Positions 23,758-32,373 of a stretch of 64,000 nt of DNA are shown in pieces (position 1 is the stretch's first letter; the number at the start of each line of letters is the position of its first letter). Made by a program: the position numbers and the translations under genes. The DNA comes from Oryzobacter faecalis (GTDB lineage Bacteria > Actinomycetota > Actinomycetes > Actinomycetales > Dermatophilaceae), in assembly GCF_046764005.1 (NCBI RefSeq), contig NZ_JBKOFW010000003.1, forward strand, positions 186,001 through 250,000, read 5' to 3'. The notes below the pieces were generated by a model that had not been told where the DNA came from, ran no database searches, and saw only the letters and a list, made by a program, of their open reading frames with translations.

Positions 23758-24690
23758 TCAGCCCTTGACCTTGCTGAAGCGGCCGATGAAGCGGCCCAGC
23801 AGGTTGAGGAGGAAGACGAGGAGGATGAGGGTGAGCGCGGCGCCCCAGACCCGGTCGATGGCGGGCTGGAGGTTCTCGGTCCGGTCCTGGTTGATCATCG
23901 TGGGCAGGGTGCCCATGAGCCCGCCGAACAGGTCGTAGGCGATGACCTTGGTGTACGGGCCGAGGATGATGAGGGGGGCCGTCTCGCCCATCACCCGGGC
24001 GAGGCCGAGCAGGATGCCGGTGACGATCCCGGACAGCGCGGTCGGGACCACGATCCTCATGATCGTCTTCCATTTGGGCACCCCGAGCGCGTAGGACGCC
24101 TCGCGCAGCTCGTTCGGCACGAGCTTGAGCATCTCCTCCGTCGACCGTACGACGGTCGGGATCATGAGGAGGGCGAGGGCGAGGCAGACCGCGAACCCGA
24201 CGCGCTGGAAGCCGAAGGTCGTGACCCACAGGGCGTAGATGAACAAGGCCGCGACGATCGACGGGACGCCGGTGAGGATGTCGACCATGAAGGAGACGGC
24301 CCTGGCCAGCCGGCCGCGACCGTACTCGACGAGGTAGACCGCGGTGAGGACGCCGATCGGGACCGAGATCGCGGCGGTGACGACGGCCTGGAGCAGGGTG
24401 CCCTGCACGGCGTGGGCGGCCCCCCCGCCGACCCGGCGGGCGGTGATCCCGGCCTGGCTGTTCGTCCACCACGTCGCGTCGACGAGCATGTGCCCGCCCT
24501 TGACGATGGTGCTGCCGAGGATCCACAGCAGCGGCACGCAGGCGATCGCGAAGGCGCTCCACATGACGACCCGGGCGAGGATGTCGCGCGCGGCCCGCCC
24601 CCCGGACTTGGCGCGAAGCTGACCACCGAGCGGGGACCGCGGGCCCACGGGCCCGGCGGTGGTCGTGTCCTCGAGCTGGACGGTGCTCAT
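23758..24690 (-). CDS. pstA: Phosphate ABC transporter permease PstA
   Basis: A 310-aa permease with six predicted helices. The conserved loop ELREASYALGVPKWKTIMRIVVP couples to PstB (given in two parts, REASYALGVPKW and TIMRIVVP). GLARVMGETAPLI and the N-terminal 30-residue hydrophilic extension are typical of actinobacterial PstA. The ATG overlaps the pstC stop (ATGA), so translation is coupled. Confidence 0.95.
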   Translation of the reverse strand: MSTVQLEDTTTAGPVGPRSPLGGQLRAKSGGRAARDILARVVMWSAFAIACVPLLWILGSTIVKGGHMLVDATWWTNSQAGITARRVGGGAAHAVQGTLLQAVVTAAISVPIGVLTAVYLVEYGRGRLARAVSFMVDILTGVPSIVAALFIYALWVTTFGFQRVGFAVCLALALLMIPTVVRSTEEMLKLVPNELREASYALGVPKWKTIMRIVVPTALSGIVTGILLGLARVMGETAPLIILGPYTKVIAYDLFGGLMGTLPTMINQDRTENLQPAIDRVWGAALTLILLVFLLNLLGRFIGRFSKVKG

Positions 24691-25700
24691 TCGGTGAAGG
24701 CCTTCCTGCGCTCGATGACGATGCGGGCGATGGCGTTGACGATGAAGGTCAGGACGAACAGGACGAGGCCCGCGGCGATGTAGGCCCCCGTCTTCTGCGG
24801 GGTGTCGAACTCGCTGGCGCCCAACGCGATCCGCGAGGCGAAGGTCGAGCCACCGGAGAAGATCGACCAGCTCCAGGGGGAGGAGGCGTTGAGGGTCGAC
24901 AGGATGATGACGACCGCGAGGGTCTCGCCGAGCGCCCGGCCCAGGCCGAGCATCGCCGCGCTGATGACGCCCGGCTTGCCGTAGGGCAGCACGGCCACGC
25001 GGATCATCTCCCACTGGGTCGCGCCCAGCGCCAGGGCGCCCTCCTTGTGGGTCGTCGGGACCTGCGCGAACACCTCGCGCGAGATCGCGGTGATGATCGG
25101 GAGGATCATGATCGCCAGGATGATGCCGGCGAAGGCGAGGGTCGACTTCGCGGAGGTCCCGGCGTCGGCGAGGAAGGGGACCCAGCCGAAGACGCTCGTC
25201 ATCGCGTCGGCGACGGGCTGGAAGTACTGGCCGGCGATCTGGATGGCCCAGAACCCGTAGACGATCGACGGCACGGCGGCCAGCAGGTCCACGGTCGCGG
25301 CGGCCGGCCGCGAGAGCCACCTCGGGGCGTACTGGGTGATGAAGAGCGCGACCGCGACGCCGAGGGGGACGGCGATGGCCATGGCGATGACCGACGAGAC
25401 GACGGTCGCCCAGGCGAGGTCCGCGATGCCGAAGCGCGGGTTCGCGCCGCTGGGCTCCCACACCCGCGAGGTGAGGAAGTTCGCGTCGTTGTTGAGCAGG
25501 GACGGGACGGCCTGCCAGACGAGGAAGACCCCGACGAGGGTGACGATCGCGATGACGAGCAGACCGGACCCGGTGGCCAGTGCGCCGAACACCCGGTCGC
25601 CGAGGCGGCCGGTGCCGGCGCGGTCGCCCTGGAGCGGGGGCCGCCCGTCGGGCCCGGGCAGCTCGTCGCCGACCGAGCGGCCGGTGATGGAGGTCGTCAC
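24687..25700 (-). CDS. pstC: Phosphate ABC transporter permease PstC
   Basis: A 337-aa permease, partner of PstA. Six helices follow a hydrophilic N-terminus of about 35 residues. The EAA-like loop is KEGALALGATQWEMIRVAVLP (in two parts around GATQW), and GRALGETLAVVI lies in the fifth helix. It begins 113 bp after pstS; a perfect 15-bp hairpin lies between them, which probably lowers its expression relative to pstS. Confidence 0.95.
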   Translation of the reverse strand: MTTSITGRSVGDELPGPDGRPPLQGDRAGTGRLGDRVFGALATGSGLLVIAIVTLVGVFLVWQAVPSLLNNDANFLTSRVWEPSGANPRFGIADLAWATVVSSVIAMAIAVPLGVAVALFITQYAPRWLSRPAAATVDLLAAVPSIVYGFWAIQIAGQYFQPVADAMTSVFGWVPFLADAGTSAKSTLAFAGIILAIMILPIITAISREVFAQVPTTHKEGALALGATQWEMIRVAVLPYGKPGVISAAMLGLGRALGETLAVVIILSTLNASSPWSWSIFSGGSTFASRIALGASEFDTPQKTGAYIAAGLVLFVLTFIVNAIARIVIERRKAFTE

Positions 25701-25741
25701 GGTGGTCCTCGTCGTTCTCTCGCTGGTCTGAGGTCGTGCCG

Positions 25742-25774
25742 GAGGGGGCGGGCCGGTGTCCGGCCCGCCCCCTC
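25742..25774 (-). terminator. Hairpin between pstS and pstC (attenuator or processing site)
   Basis: A perfect 15-bp stem (GAGGGGGCGGGCCGG against its complement) encloses a 3-nt TGT loop. There is no U-run. Lying inside the pst operon, it probably ends part of the transcripts after pstS or protects the pstS 3' end. Binding proteins are needed in large excess over permeases, which fits. Confidence 0.65.
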
Positions 25775-25813
25775 GCGGTCAGGTCGGCGGCCGGAGCCGC
25801 CGGGGGACGGTGG

Positions 25814-26941
25814 TCAGGAGATCGCCTCGATGGCGGCCTCGACCTTGGTCTGCACCGAGGCGGGGAGCGGGGCGTAGCCGATCTCCTCGAGGCTCTTCTG
25901 CACGTCGGCGGAGGCGAAGTGCGACAGGAAGGCCTTGATCTGCTTGCCCTTCTCCGCGTCCTTGTTCTTCGAGCAGACGATCTCGTAGGTGACGAGGAGG
26001 ATCGGGTAGGCGCCGGCCTCCTTGGTCGCGTAGTCGAGCTTGAGGCGCAGGTCGTTGCCCTCGCCCGCCGCCTCGGCGGCCTCGACGGCCTTGCCGACCG
26101 ACTCACCGGTCAGCTCGACGGCGCCGCCGCCGTTGTCGACCTGGGCGATGCCGAGGTCGTTGTCCTTGGCGTAGCTCCACTCGACGTAGGTGATGCCGCC
26201 CTCGGTGGACTTCACGCCCTCGGCGACACCGGCCGACTTCTCCTTGCCCTCGCCCTTGCCGGTCCACTTCTTCGACGGCTCGTCGGTCCAGACCCCACCC
26301 GAGGCGGCCTCGAGGTACTTGGTGAAGTTCTCGGTGGTGCCGGACTCGTCGGAGCGGAAGAAGACCTTGATCGCGGTCGACGGGAGCTGGACGCCCGAGT
26401 TGACGGCGGCGATCTTCGGGTCGTTCCAGGTGGTGATGGTGCCCTTGAAGATGTCCGCGGCGACGGCCGGGGTCAAGGTGAGCTTGTCGACGCCGGGCAG
26501 GTTGTAGGAGATGGCGATCGGGCCGGTGACCATGGGGAGGTTCCACGCGGGCGAGCCACAGTAGGCGGCGGCCGCGTCGGCCTCGACGACGCCGTCCTTC
26601 TCCTCGGTCTTCAGCGCCGAGTCGGAGCCGGCGAAGTCGACCTGGCCGGCGATGAACTGCTTGATGCCCGCGCCGGAGCCGGTCGGGTTGTAGTTGACGG
26701 TCGCTCCGGAGCACACCTCGCCGAAGGAGGCCGCGGCCTCCTCGAAGGCGTTCTTCTGCGCGGAGGAGCCCTCGGCGTTCAGGGTGCCCTCGAAGCAGTC
26801 GGCCGAGGCCGACGCGGAGCCGGAGGCCGAGCCCGAGGCGCCCGCACCCGCGCCGGCGTTGTTGTCGGAGCCGCAACCCGCGAGGGCGATCGACCCGACC
26901 AGGGCGAGAGCCGCCACCTGGCCGAAACGCTGAATCTTCAC
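25814..26941 (-). CDS. pstS: Phosphate-binding lipoprotein PstS
   Basis: A 375-aa periplasmic-type phosphate receptor held by a lipid anchor. The signal ends at the lipobox ALAGC, followed by a Ser/Gly/Ala-rich linker. The phosphate-binding motifs are visible: NAEGSSAQKNAF, NPTGSGAGIKQFIAGQVDFAGSDSAL (in parts) and RSDESGTTENFTKYL. The GTG at 26941 with AGAGG about 9 nt upstream is preferred over an ATG ten codons earlier. It is the first gene of pstSCAB, with a PHO-type direct repeat about 100 bp upstream, so it should be induced at low phosphate by the RegX3/PhoP-like regulator encoded near 54 kb. Confidence 0.95.
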   Translation of the reverse strand: MKIQRFGQVAALALVGSIALAGCGSDNNAGAGAGASGSASGSASASADCFEGTLNAEGSSAQKNAFEEAAASFGEVCSGATVNYNPTGSGAGIKQFIAGQVDFAGSDSALKTEEKDGVVEADAAAAYCGSPAWNLPMVTGPIAISYNLPGVDKLTLTPAVAADIFKGTITTWNDPKIAAVNSGVQLPSTAIKVFFRSDESGTTENFTKYLEAASGGVWTDEPSKKWTGKGEGKEKSAGVAEGVKSTEGGITYVEWSYAKDNDLGIAQVDNGGGAVELTGESVGKAVEAAEAAGEGNDLRLKLDYATKEAGAYPILLVTYEIVCSKNKDAEKGKQIKAFLSHFASADVQKSLEEIGYAPLPASVQTKVEAAIEAIS

Positions 26942-27035
26942 TGTCTGTACCTCTCGGAGGACAAGGGTCATGGGGGCCGGGCTGCAGTGCCCGACGTCAG
27001 CGACGGTAAGGACGCCGGATGACGCATCGGCCCGT

Positions 27036-27057
27036 CCCGGGTGAACGCCCCGTGAAC
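27036..27057 (-). promoter_or_regulatory. PHO box upstream of pstS
   Basis: On the minus strand two direct 11-bp units lie end to end: GTTCACGGGGC and GTTCACCCGGG. This is the arrangement bound by actinobacterial PhoP/RegX3-type regulators (GTTCAC repeated every 11 bp). It lies 95-116 bp before the pstS start, with TACCGT between as a possible -10. Confidence 0.75.
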
Positions 27058-27113
27058 GGCGCCCGGCCATTGGCCGTCCGGTTGGTCAGCGCATCCGTCC
27101 TGCCGCCCGCGGC

Positions 27114-28073
27114 TCAGAGGGAGGGGAGGTGGCGCTCGACCGCGACGACGCGTGCCTCCTCGCCACGCCCAACCACGTGGCAGACGAGCGCCTCGCCCTT
27201 GGCGAGCTCCTCGTCGCGTGCCTCCGCGAACGCCTCGACGACCTCGACGGCCCCCTCGGTGTCGAGGTCGAGCCGGGCGGCGACCTCGTCGAGCAGGGCC
27301 GGAAGCACCGGGCCGTGCGAGCAGATCAGGGCCGCCTCACCCCTGTCGAGGACGCGCAGGAGGTGACGCCGGGCCTTGAGGGGCGCCTCCGCGTGGCCCT
27401 CCTCCGACAGCCCGTCCCGCGTGCGCACCCGCAGACCGGCGGCCTTCGCGAACGGCGCGACGGTGTCGACGCACCGCAGCGAGGGTGAGCTGACGATGCG
27501 GGTCGGCCCGTAGGCCCCCAGCACGGCGACGAGGTCGCGCGCCCGCGCCCGACCCGCGTCGTCCAACGGGCGCCGCCTGTCGTCGGGGCCGTCGAACGCC
27601 CCCCGGCCCACGGCGTGCGCGTGCCGCACGAGCACGAGCGGCCAGGTGTCGAGCCGGTCGTTCTGCTGCAGGCGCACGAGGGCGAGGAGCTGGTCCCGGT
27701 CCCGGGCGTAGTCGAGCCGGGCGTGGGCACCGGCGACGTCGAGCCACACGACCTCGTCGATCTCGTTGACGAGCCGCCCGTCCCCGCCCGTCACCTGGGC
27801 CGACCAGTACCGCACGACCTTGTCGCCGGGCAGCCCCCGGTCGAGCACGACGTAGCGCGACTCCGGCAGCGGGGGACCGAGCCGCACGACGAGCCCGGTC
27901 TCCTCGGTCGTCTCCCGCGCGGCTGCGACCGCCCAGTCCTCCCCAGGGTCCAGCTTGCCCTTGGCCCACGACCAGTCGTCGTAGCGGGGACGGTGGACGA
28001 GGGCGACCTCGAGCACACCGTCGCGGAGGCGCCACGGCACCGTCCCGGCGGCGGGGATCCTCGTCGGAGACAC
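27114..28073 (-). CDS. mutT1: NUDIX hydrolase-histidine phosphatase fusion (MutT1-like)
   Basis: A 319-aa fusion. Residues 8-135 are a NUDIX domain with the Nudix box GKLDPGEDWAVAAARETTEETGL (in parts; the REtTEETG core is intact). Residues 155-319 are a histidine phosphatase domain opening with LVLVRHAHA, with His in ICSHGPVLPALL as second catalytic His. Mycobacterial MutT1 has the same layout, hydrolysing 8-oxo-dGTP and diadenosine polyphosphates. As there, it lies next to ppk (25 bp downstream of it). The start is a GTG. It is convergent with nothing; pstS lies further downstream on the same strand. Confidence 0.88.
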   Translation of the reverse strand: MSPTRIPAAGTVPWRLRDGVLEVALVHRPRYDDWSWAKGKLDPGEDWAVAAARETTEETGLVVRLGPPLPESRYVVLDRGLPGDKVVRYWSAQVTGGDGRLVNEIDEVVWLDVAGAHARLDYARDRDQLLALVRLQQNDRLDTWPLVLVRHAHAVGRGAFDGPDDRRRPLDDAGRARARDLVAVLGAYGPTRIVSSPSLRCVDTVAPFAKAAGLRVRTRDGLSEEGHAEAPLKARRHLLRVLDRGEAALICSHGPVLPALLDEVAARLDLDTEGAVEVVEAFAEARDEELAKGEALVCHVVGRGEEARVVAVERHLPSL

Positions 28074-28098
28074 GGTGTCCGGGTCCGGCAGGGGCGCC

Positions 28099-30414
28099 TC
28101 AGCGCCGCCGGGCCTTCCGGCGCCGCTTGGCGTGCATCTCGATGAGGGCGAACTGGAGGTCGGCGAGCGGCGCGCCCTCGTCGTCGACGTGGTTTCGCGT
28201 CCACCGCCCGTCGCTGCCGAGGCGCCAGTGCGAGTACTCGTCGCTCATCCCCCGGGCCATGAGGGCCTGGAGGTCGGCGATGTGGCGCGGGTCGCTGAGG
28301 CGCACCAGCGCCTCGACGCGACGGTCGAGGTTGCGGTGCATCATGTCCGCGCTGCCGATGTAGACGACGGGCTCGCCGCCTCCCCCGAAGAGGAAGATCC
28401 GCGAGTGCTCGAGGAAGCGGCCGAGGATCGAGCGCACCTCGATCGTCTCCGAGACGCCGGGGATGCCGGGGCGCAGCGCGCAGATGCCGCGCACCCACAG
28501 CTGCACCCGGACTCCGGCCTGCGACGCGCGGTAGAGGGCGTCGATGACCTGCTCGTCGACGATCGAGTTGACCTTGATGGCGATGTGCCCGGTCCCGGGG
28601 TTCGCCCGCTCGTGTTCGATCTCGGCCTCGATGTGCGTGATGAGCCCAGAACGGACCGAGCGCGGGGCGACGAGGAGGCGCTTGAACCGGCTGCGCGGGG
28701 CGATCCCCGAGAGCTGGTTGAACAGGCGGGTGAGGTCCTCACCGACCTGGTCGTCGTCGGTGAGGAGGCCGAAGTCCTCGTAGACGCGCGCGGTCTTGGG
28801 GTTGTAGTTGCCGGTGCCGACGTGGCAGTAGCGCCGCAGCCCCTCGGCCTCCTGGCGCACGACGAGCGCGAGCTTGCAGTGCGTCTTGAGCCCGACGATG
28901 CCGTAGACGACGTGGACCCCGGCGTGCTCGAGCTTGCGGGCCCAGCTGATGTTGTTGACCTCGTCGAAGCGCGCCTTGATCTCGACGACGGCGAGCACCT
29001 GCTTGCCCGCCTCCGCCGCGTCGATGAGGGCGTCGATGATGGGGCTGTCGCCGCTCGTGCGGTACAGCGTCTGCTTGATGGCGAGCACCCGCGGGTCGGC
29101 GGCGGCCTGCTCGATGAACGCCTGCACGGAGGTCGAGAACGAGTCGTACGGGTGCTGCAGGAGGACGTCCTGCTTGCGGATCGAGGCGAACAGGTCGCGG
29201 GCCTTGGCGCTCTCGGTCGGCGCGAGGTCGGCGTTGGTGCGGGCCACGAACGGCTCGAAGTGCAGCTCGGAGCGCTCGAGGTCGGCGATGACGTTGAGCG
29301 CCCGGATGTCGAGGGGGGCCGGCAGCCGGTAGACCTCGGAGGAGGCGACCCCGAGCTCGCGGACGATGAGGTCGAGGACGTGGTCGTCCATGACCTCCTC
29401 GACCTCGAGGCGCACCGGCGGACCGAAGCGCCGACGGGTCAGCTCGCGCTCGAGCGCGGTGAGGAGGTTCTCGGCGTCGTCCTCCTCGACCTCGAGGTCC
29501 TCGTTGCGGGTGACCCGGAAGGTGAAGTGCTCCCGGACCTCCATCCCGGGGAAGAGGTGCTCGAGGTGGGCGGCGATGACGTCCTCGAGGGGCACGAACC
29601 GGGTGTCGTACATGTCCGCGAGGGCGTCCTCCTCCGGCCCGGCCTCGACGCGCAGGAGGCGGGGGAGCACCTCGGGCACCTTGACGCGGGCGAAGTGCTC
29701 CTTGCCGGTGCGCGGGTTCACGAGGACGACCGCGAGGTTGAGCGAGAGCCCGGAGATGTAGGGGAACGGGTGCGCCGGGTCGACGGCGAGTGGGGTGAGC
29801 ACGGGGAAGAGCCGCTGGCGGAACACCGAGCCGAGCCGGGTGCGCTCCTCCTCGGCGAGCTCGTCCCAGCGGACGATGGTGATGCCCTCGGTCTCGAGCG
29901 CCGGGCGCACCTGGTCGCGGTAGACGCGGGCCTGCATCGACATCAGCTCGTGCGCGACGTGGCTGATCTGGTCGAGGACCTCGCGCGGCTCCAGGCCCGA
30001 CGCCGACCGCACGGCGATGCCGGTGGCGATGCGGCGCTTGAGCCCGGCGACGCGGACCATGAAGAACTCGTCGAGGTTCGAGGTGAAGATCGCGAGGTAC
30101 CGGCAGCGCTCGAGGAGCGGGACGTTCTCGTCGGCCGCCAGCTGGAGGACCCGCTCGTTGAACTGCAGCCAGCTGATCTCGCGGTCGAGGAAGCGGTCGG
30201 CGGGCAGCCCCTCGCCCTCGTCGAGCGGACCGCCCTGCGACGCGCGGACGAAGCGGCCGTTGGTGGCGCGCGGCTGGTGCGAGCGGGTCTCGCTCGCCGA
30301 CGCGCTCGCGATCGACACCTCGCTGACGATGTGCGCCTCCGCCGCGGCCTCGGCCGCCTCGTCGGTGGCAGAGGTCTGCTCGTCCACCTCGACTCCCGGA
30401 TCCGTCGTCGTCAT
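28099..30414 (-). CDS. ppk: Polyphosphate kinase 1
   Basis: A 771-aa PPK1, which reversibly transfers the ATP gamma-phosphate to polyphosphate. Order of domains: a poorly conserved acidic N-terminal extension (about 1-70), the N domain opening with FLDREISWLQFNERVLQLA, the head domain, and two C domains. The phosphorylated His lies in YCHVGTGNYNPKTARVYED (around 527-545). The extension makes it longer than the usual 690-740. CAGGAT lies 6 nt before the ATG, suggesting a leaderless start. With pst, pit, phoU and senX3-regX3 in the window it belongs to phosphate storage. Confidence 0.95.
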   Translation of the reverse strand: MTTTDPGVEVDEQTSATDEAAEAAAEAHIVSEVSIASASASETRSHQPRATNGRFVRASQGGPLDEGEGLPADRFLDREISWLQFNERVLQLAADENVPLLERCRYLAIFTSNLDEFFMVRVAGLKRRIATGIAVRSASGLEPREVLDQISHVAHELMSMQARVYRDQVRPALETEGITIVRWDELAEEERTRLGSVFRQRLFPVLTPLAVDPAHPFPYISGLSLNLAVVLVNPRTGKEHFARVKVPEVLPRLLRVEAGPEEDALADMYDTRFVPLEDVIAAHLEHLFPGMEVREHFTFRVTRNEDLEVEEDDAENLLTALERELTRRRFGPPVRLEVEEVMDDHVLDLIVRELGVASSEVYRLPAPLDIRALNVIADLERSELHFEPFVARTNADLAPTESAKARDLFASIRKQDVLLQHPYDSFSTSVQAFIEQAAADPRVLAIKQTLYRTSGDSPIIDALIDAAEAGKQVLAVVEIKARFDEVNNISWARKLEHAGVHVVYGIVGLKTHCKLALVVRQEAEGLRRYCHVGTGNYNPKTARVYEDFGLLTDDDQVGEDLTRLFNQLSGIAPRSRFKRLLVAPRSVRSGLITHIEAEIEHERANPGTGHIAIKVNSIVDEQVIDALYRASQAGVRVQLWVRGICALRPGIPGVSETIEVRSILGRFLEHSRIFLFGGGGEPVVYIGSADMMHRNLDRRVEALVRLSDPRHIADLQALMARGMSDEYSHWRLGSDGRWTRNHVDDEGAPLADLQFALIEMHAKRRRKARRR

Positions 30415-30445
30415 GCGCCAATCCTGTCAGGTCGGGCGTCCGACG

Positions 30446-31351
30446 TCAGGCTGGCGCCCGCGCGACCACGGAGTACTGGCCGTCGACGGCTGCGTCGGTG
30501 AAGCCCAGGCGCGCGTAGGTGCGCCGGGCGGCGGTGTTCTCGCCGTCGACGTAGAGCTCGACCTCGCCGAGCCCGAGGCGCGCCAGGTGGGCCAGCCCGA
30601 GGGCGGTGAGCGGTCCGCCGAGGCCACGGCCCTGGTGCCCCGGGTCGACCCCCACGACGTACACCTCACCGCTCGACGACCCCGGCTCGACCTTGGTCCA
30701 GTGGAAGGCGACGACCTGCCCGCTCGCGTCGTCGACGACGAGGAGGAAGCCGGCGGCGTCGAACCAGGGCTGCGCCATGCGCTCCCTCAGGTCGGCGACG
30801 GTGAGCCGGCCCTGCTCCGGGTGCGTCGCGAAGGCCGCCGCGTTGAGACGCACCCAGGCCTCGTCATCACGGCCGGGTTCGAAGGGGCGGACGGAGAACC
30901 CCTGCGGCAGAACGGGGTCGGCACGGTCGTCGTCGGTCAGGGGGCGCGTCATCCGGTACAGGCTGCGGGTCAGGACGAGGCCGGCGGACGCGGCCAGCGC
31001 CTCGGCGGCCGGGAGCAGCCCGTGCGACCACACGCTCCGAGCGCCCTCGGCGAGGGCCGCGTCGAGGAGGGCGCGGCCGTGCCCCGCCCGCCGGTGCGAG
31101 GGGTCGACGACGAGCTCGGCGACGGCGTCCGGGGTTCCGGTGGAGGCCACCTGCGCGTACCCGACGAGGGCGTCGTCATCGGCGTACCGGAGCAGGTGGA
31201 CCACCCCGGCCCGCGGCTGCGGACCCACCGCGAGGCGGAAGGCCTCGGACACCGCGCCGACGCCGTCGGTCTCGAGGGCCCGTGCCCACAGCTCGTGGAG
31301 GGTGTCGGCGGTCGAGGCGTCGACCGAGGTGGCCCGCTCGGTGCGGGCCAC
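30446..31351 (-). CDS. mshD: Mycothiol synthase
   Basis: A 301-aa protein of two tandem GNAT domains. The first (about 15-135) has ELVVDPSHRRAGHGRALLDAAL; the second (about 150-298) has VYVVGVDPGHQGRGLGGPLTALGL, the acetyl-CoA loop, followed by ELYVDGENTAARRTYARLGF. It acetylates Cys-GlcN-Ins, the last step of mycothiol formation; the window also encodes MshA, the first step. It starts at a GTG only 1 bp after the glnR stop, so the two are cotranscribed. Confidence 0.93.
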   Translation of the reverse strand: MARTERATSVDASTADTLHELWARALETDGVGAVSEAFRLAVGPQPRAGVVHLLRYADDDALVGYAQVASTGTPDAVAELVVDPSHRRAGHGRALLDAALAEGARSVWSHGLLPAAEALAASAGLVLTRSLYRMTRPLTDDDRADPVLPQGFSVRPFEPGRDDEAWVRLNAAAFATHPEQGRLTVADLRERMAQPWFDAAGFLLVVDDASGQVVAFHWTKVEPGSSSGEVYVVGVDPGHQGRGLGGPLTALGLAHLARLGLGEVELYVDGENTAARRTYARLGFTDAAVDGQYSVVARAPA

Positions 31352-31352
31352 G

Positions 31353-32051
31353 TCAGCCCTCGACCTCGGAGAAGCTGTCGGCGACCTCGGGGACGAACCG
31401 GTACCCGACGTTGCGGACGGTCCCGATGAGCACCTCGTAGTCGGTGCCGAGCTTGGCGCGCAGCCGCCGCACGTGCACGTCGACCGTGCGGGTGCCGCCG
31501 AAGTAGTCGTAGCCCCAGACCTCCTGGAGCAGCTGGCTGCGGGTGAACACCCGTCCGGGGTGCTGTGCGAGGTACTTGAGGAGCTCGAACTCCTTGTAGG
31601 TGAGGTCGAGCAGGCGGCCCCGCAGCCGGACCGAGTAGGTGGCCTCGTCGATGACGAGGGCGCCGGCGGTGATGGGGCCCCCCTCGTCGGGGACCGCCTC
31701 CGCCGTGCGCCCGAGCGCGAGCCGCAGCCGGGCCTCGAGCTCGGCCGGACCGGCGGTGTCGAGGAGGACGTCGTCGATGCCCCAGTCGCTCGTGATCCCG
31801 GCGAGTCCGCCCTCGGTCACGACGGCGAGGAGGGGCGAGGAGATGCCGGTCGTGCAGATGACGCGGCACAGCGACTTCGCCATCGCGAGCTCGCGGCGGG
31901 CGTCGACGATGACGACGTCGGCCTGCGGGGCGTCGACGAGGGCGCTGGCCTCCGCCGGGAGGATGCGAACATGGTGCGACAGCAGCCCGAGCGCCGGAAC
32001 GACCTCGGCGGAGGGCGCCAAGGTGTTCGTCAACAGCAGCAGGTGGGCCAT
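31353..32051 (-). CDS. glnR: GlnR-type orphan response regulator
   Basis: A 232-aa OmpR-family regulator. The N-terminal domain (LLLLTNTLAPSAEVVPALGLL; residues 1-110, quoted in part) has the GlnR features PAEASALVDAPQADVVIVDARRE and WGIDDVLLDTAGPAE. The C-terminal winged helix has EFELLKYLAQHPGRVFTR, WGYDYFGGTRTVDVHVRRLR and GTVRNVGYRF, almost as in Streptomyces GlnR. Only one conserved Asp of the phosphorylation pocket is clear, and GlnR works without a partner kinase. It governs nitrogen assimilation genes. TATCCT 8 nt before the ATG implies a leaderless mRNA. mshD follows on the same transcript. Confidence 0.9.
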   Translation of the reverse strand: MAHLLLLTNTLAPSAEVVPALGLLSHHVRILPAEASALVDAPQADVVIVDARRELAMAKSLCRVICTTGISSPLLAVVTEGGLAGITSDWGIDDVLLDTAGPAELEARLRLALGRTAEAVPDEGGPITAGALVIDEATYSVRLRGRLLDLTYKEFELLKYLAQHPGRVFTRSQLLQEVWGYDYFGGTRTVDVHVRRLRAKLGTDYEVLIGTVRNVGYRFVPEVADSFSEVEG

Positions 32052-32072
32052 TGCCCCACAGGATAGGCGGTC

Positions 32073-32357
32073 ATGCACACGCAACGTCCGGATGTCGGCG
32101 CCGGTGAGACGAGCCCCCAGGCCGTCACCGTGCGCTACTGGGCCGGGGCCCGGGCGGCCGCCGGCGTCGACGAGGAGCGCGTGTCCGGCGTCGCGACCGT
32201 CGGCGAGCTGACCGCGCGCCTCCTCGCCGGGCGGCCTGCGCTGGCCGCCGTCCTGCCGGTGTGCACCGTCCTCGTCGAGGGGCGGGCGAGCGAGGCCGCG
32301 ACCGTCGTCGCCGAGGGGTCGGTCGTCGAGGTCCTGCCGCCCTTCGCCGGTGGATGA
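32073..32357 (+). CDS. MoaD/ThiS-family sulfur carrier protein
   Basis: A 94-aa beta-grasp protein ending in Gly-Gly (EVLPPFAGG), the tail that is adenylated and thiocarboxylated in sulfur carriers. VTVRYWAGARAAAGVDEE and VATVGELTARLLAGRP match MoaD, which gives sulfur to molybdopterin. The first 15 residues are extra, so a later start is possible. It is divergent from glnR with a 21-bp gap. No other molybdenum cofactor gene is in the window; a ThiS-like role is the alternative. Confidence 0.82.
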   Translation: MHTQRPDVGAGETSPQAVTVRYWAGARAAAGVDEERVSGVATVGELTARLLAGRPALAAVLPVCTVLVEGRASEAATVVAEGSVVEVLPPFAGG

Positions 32358-32373
32358 TGGGAGGATGCCGCGC

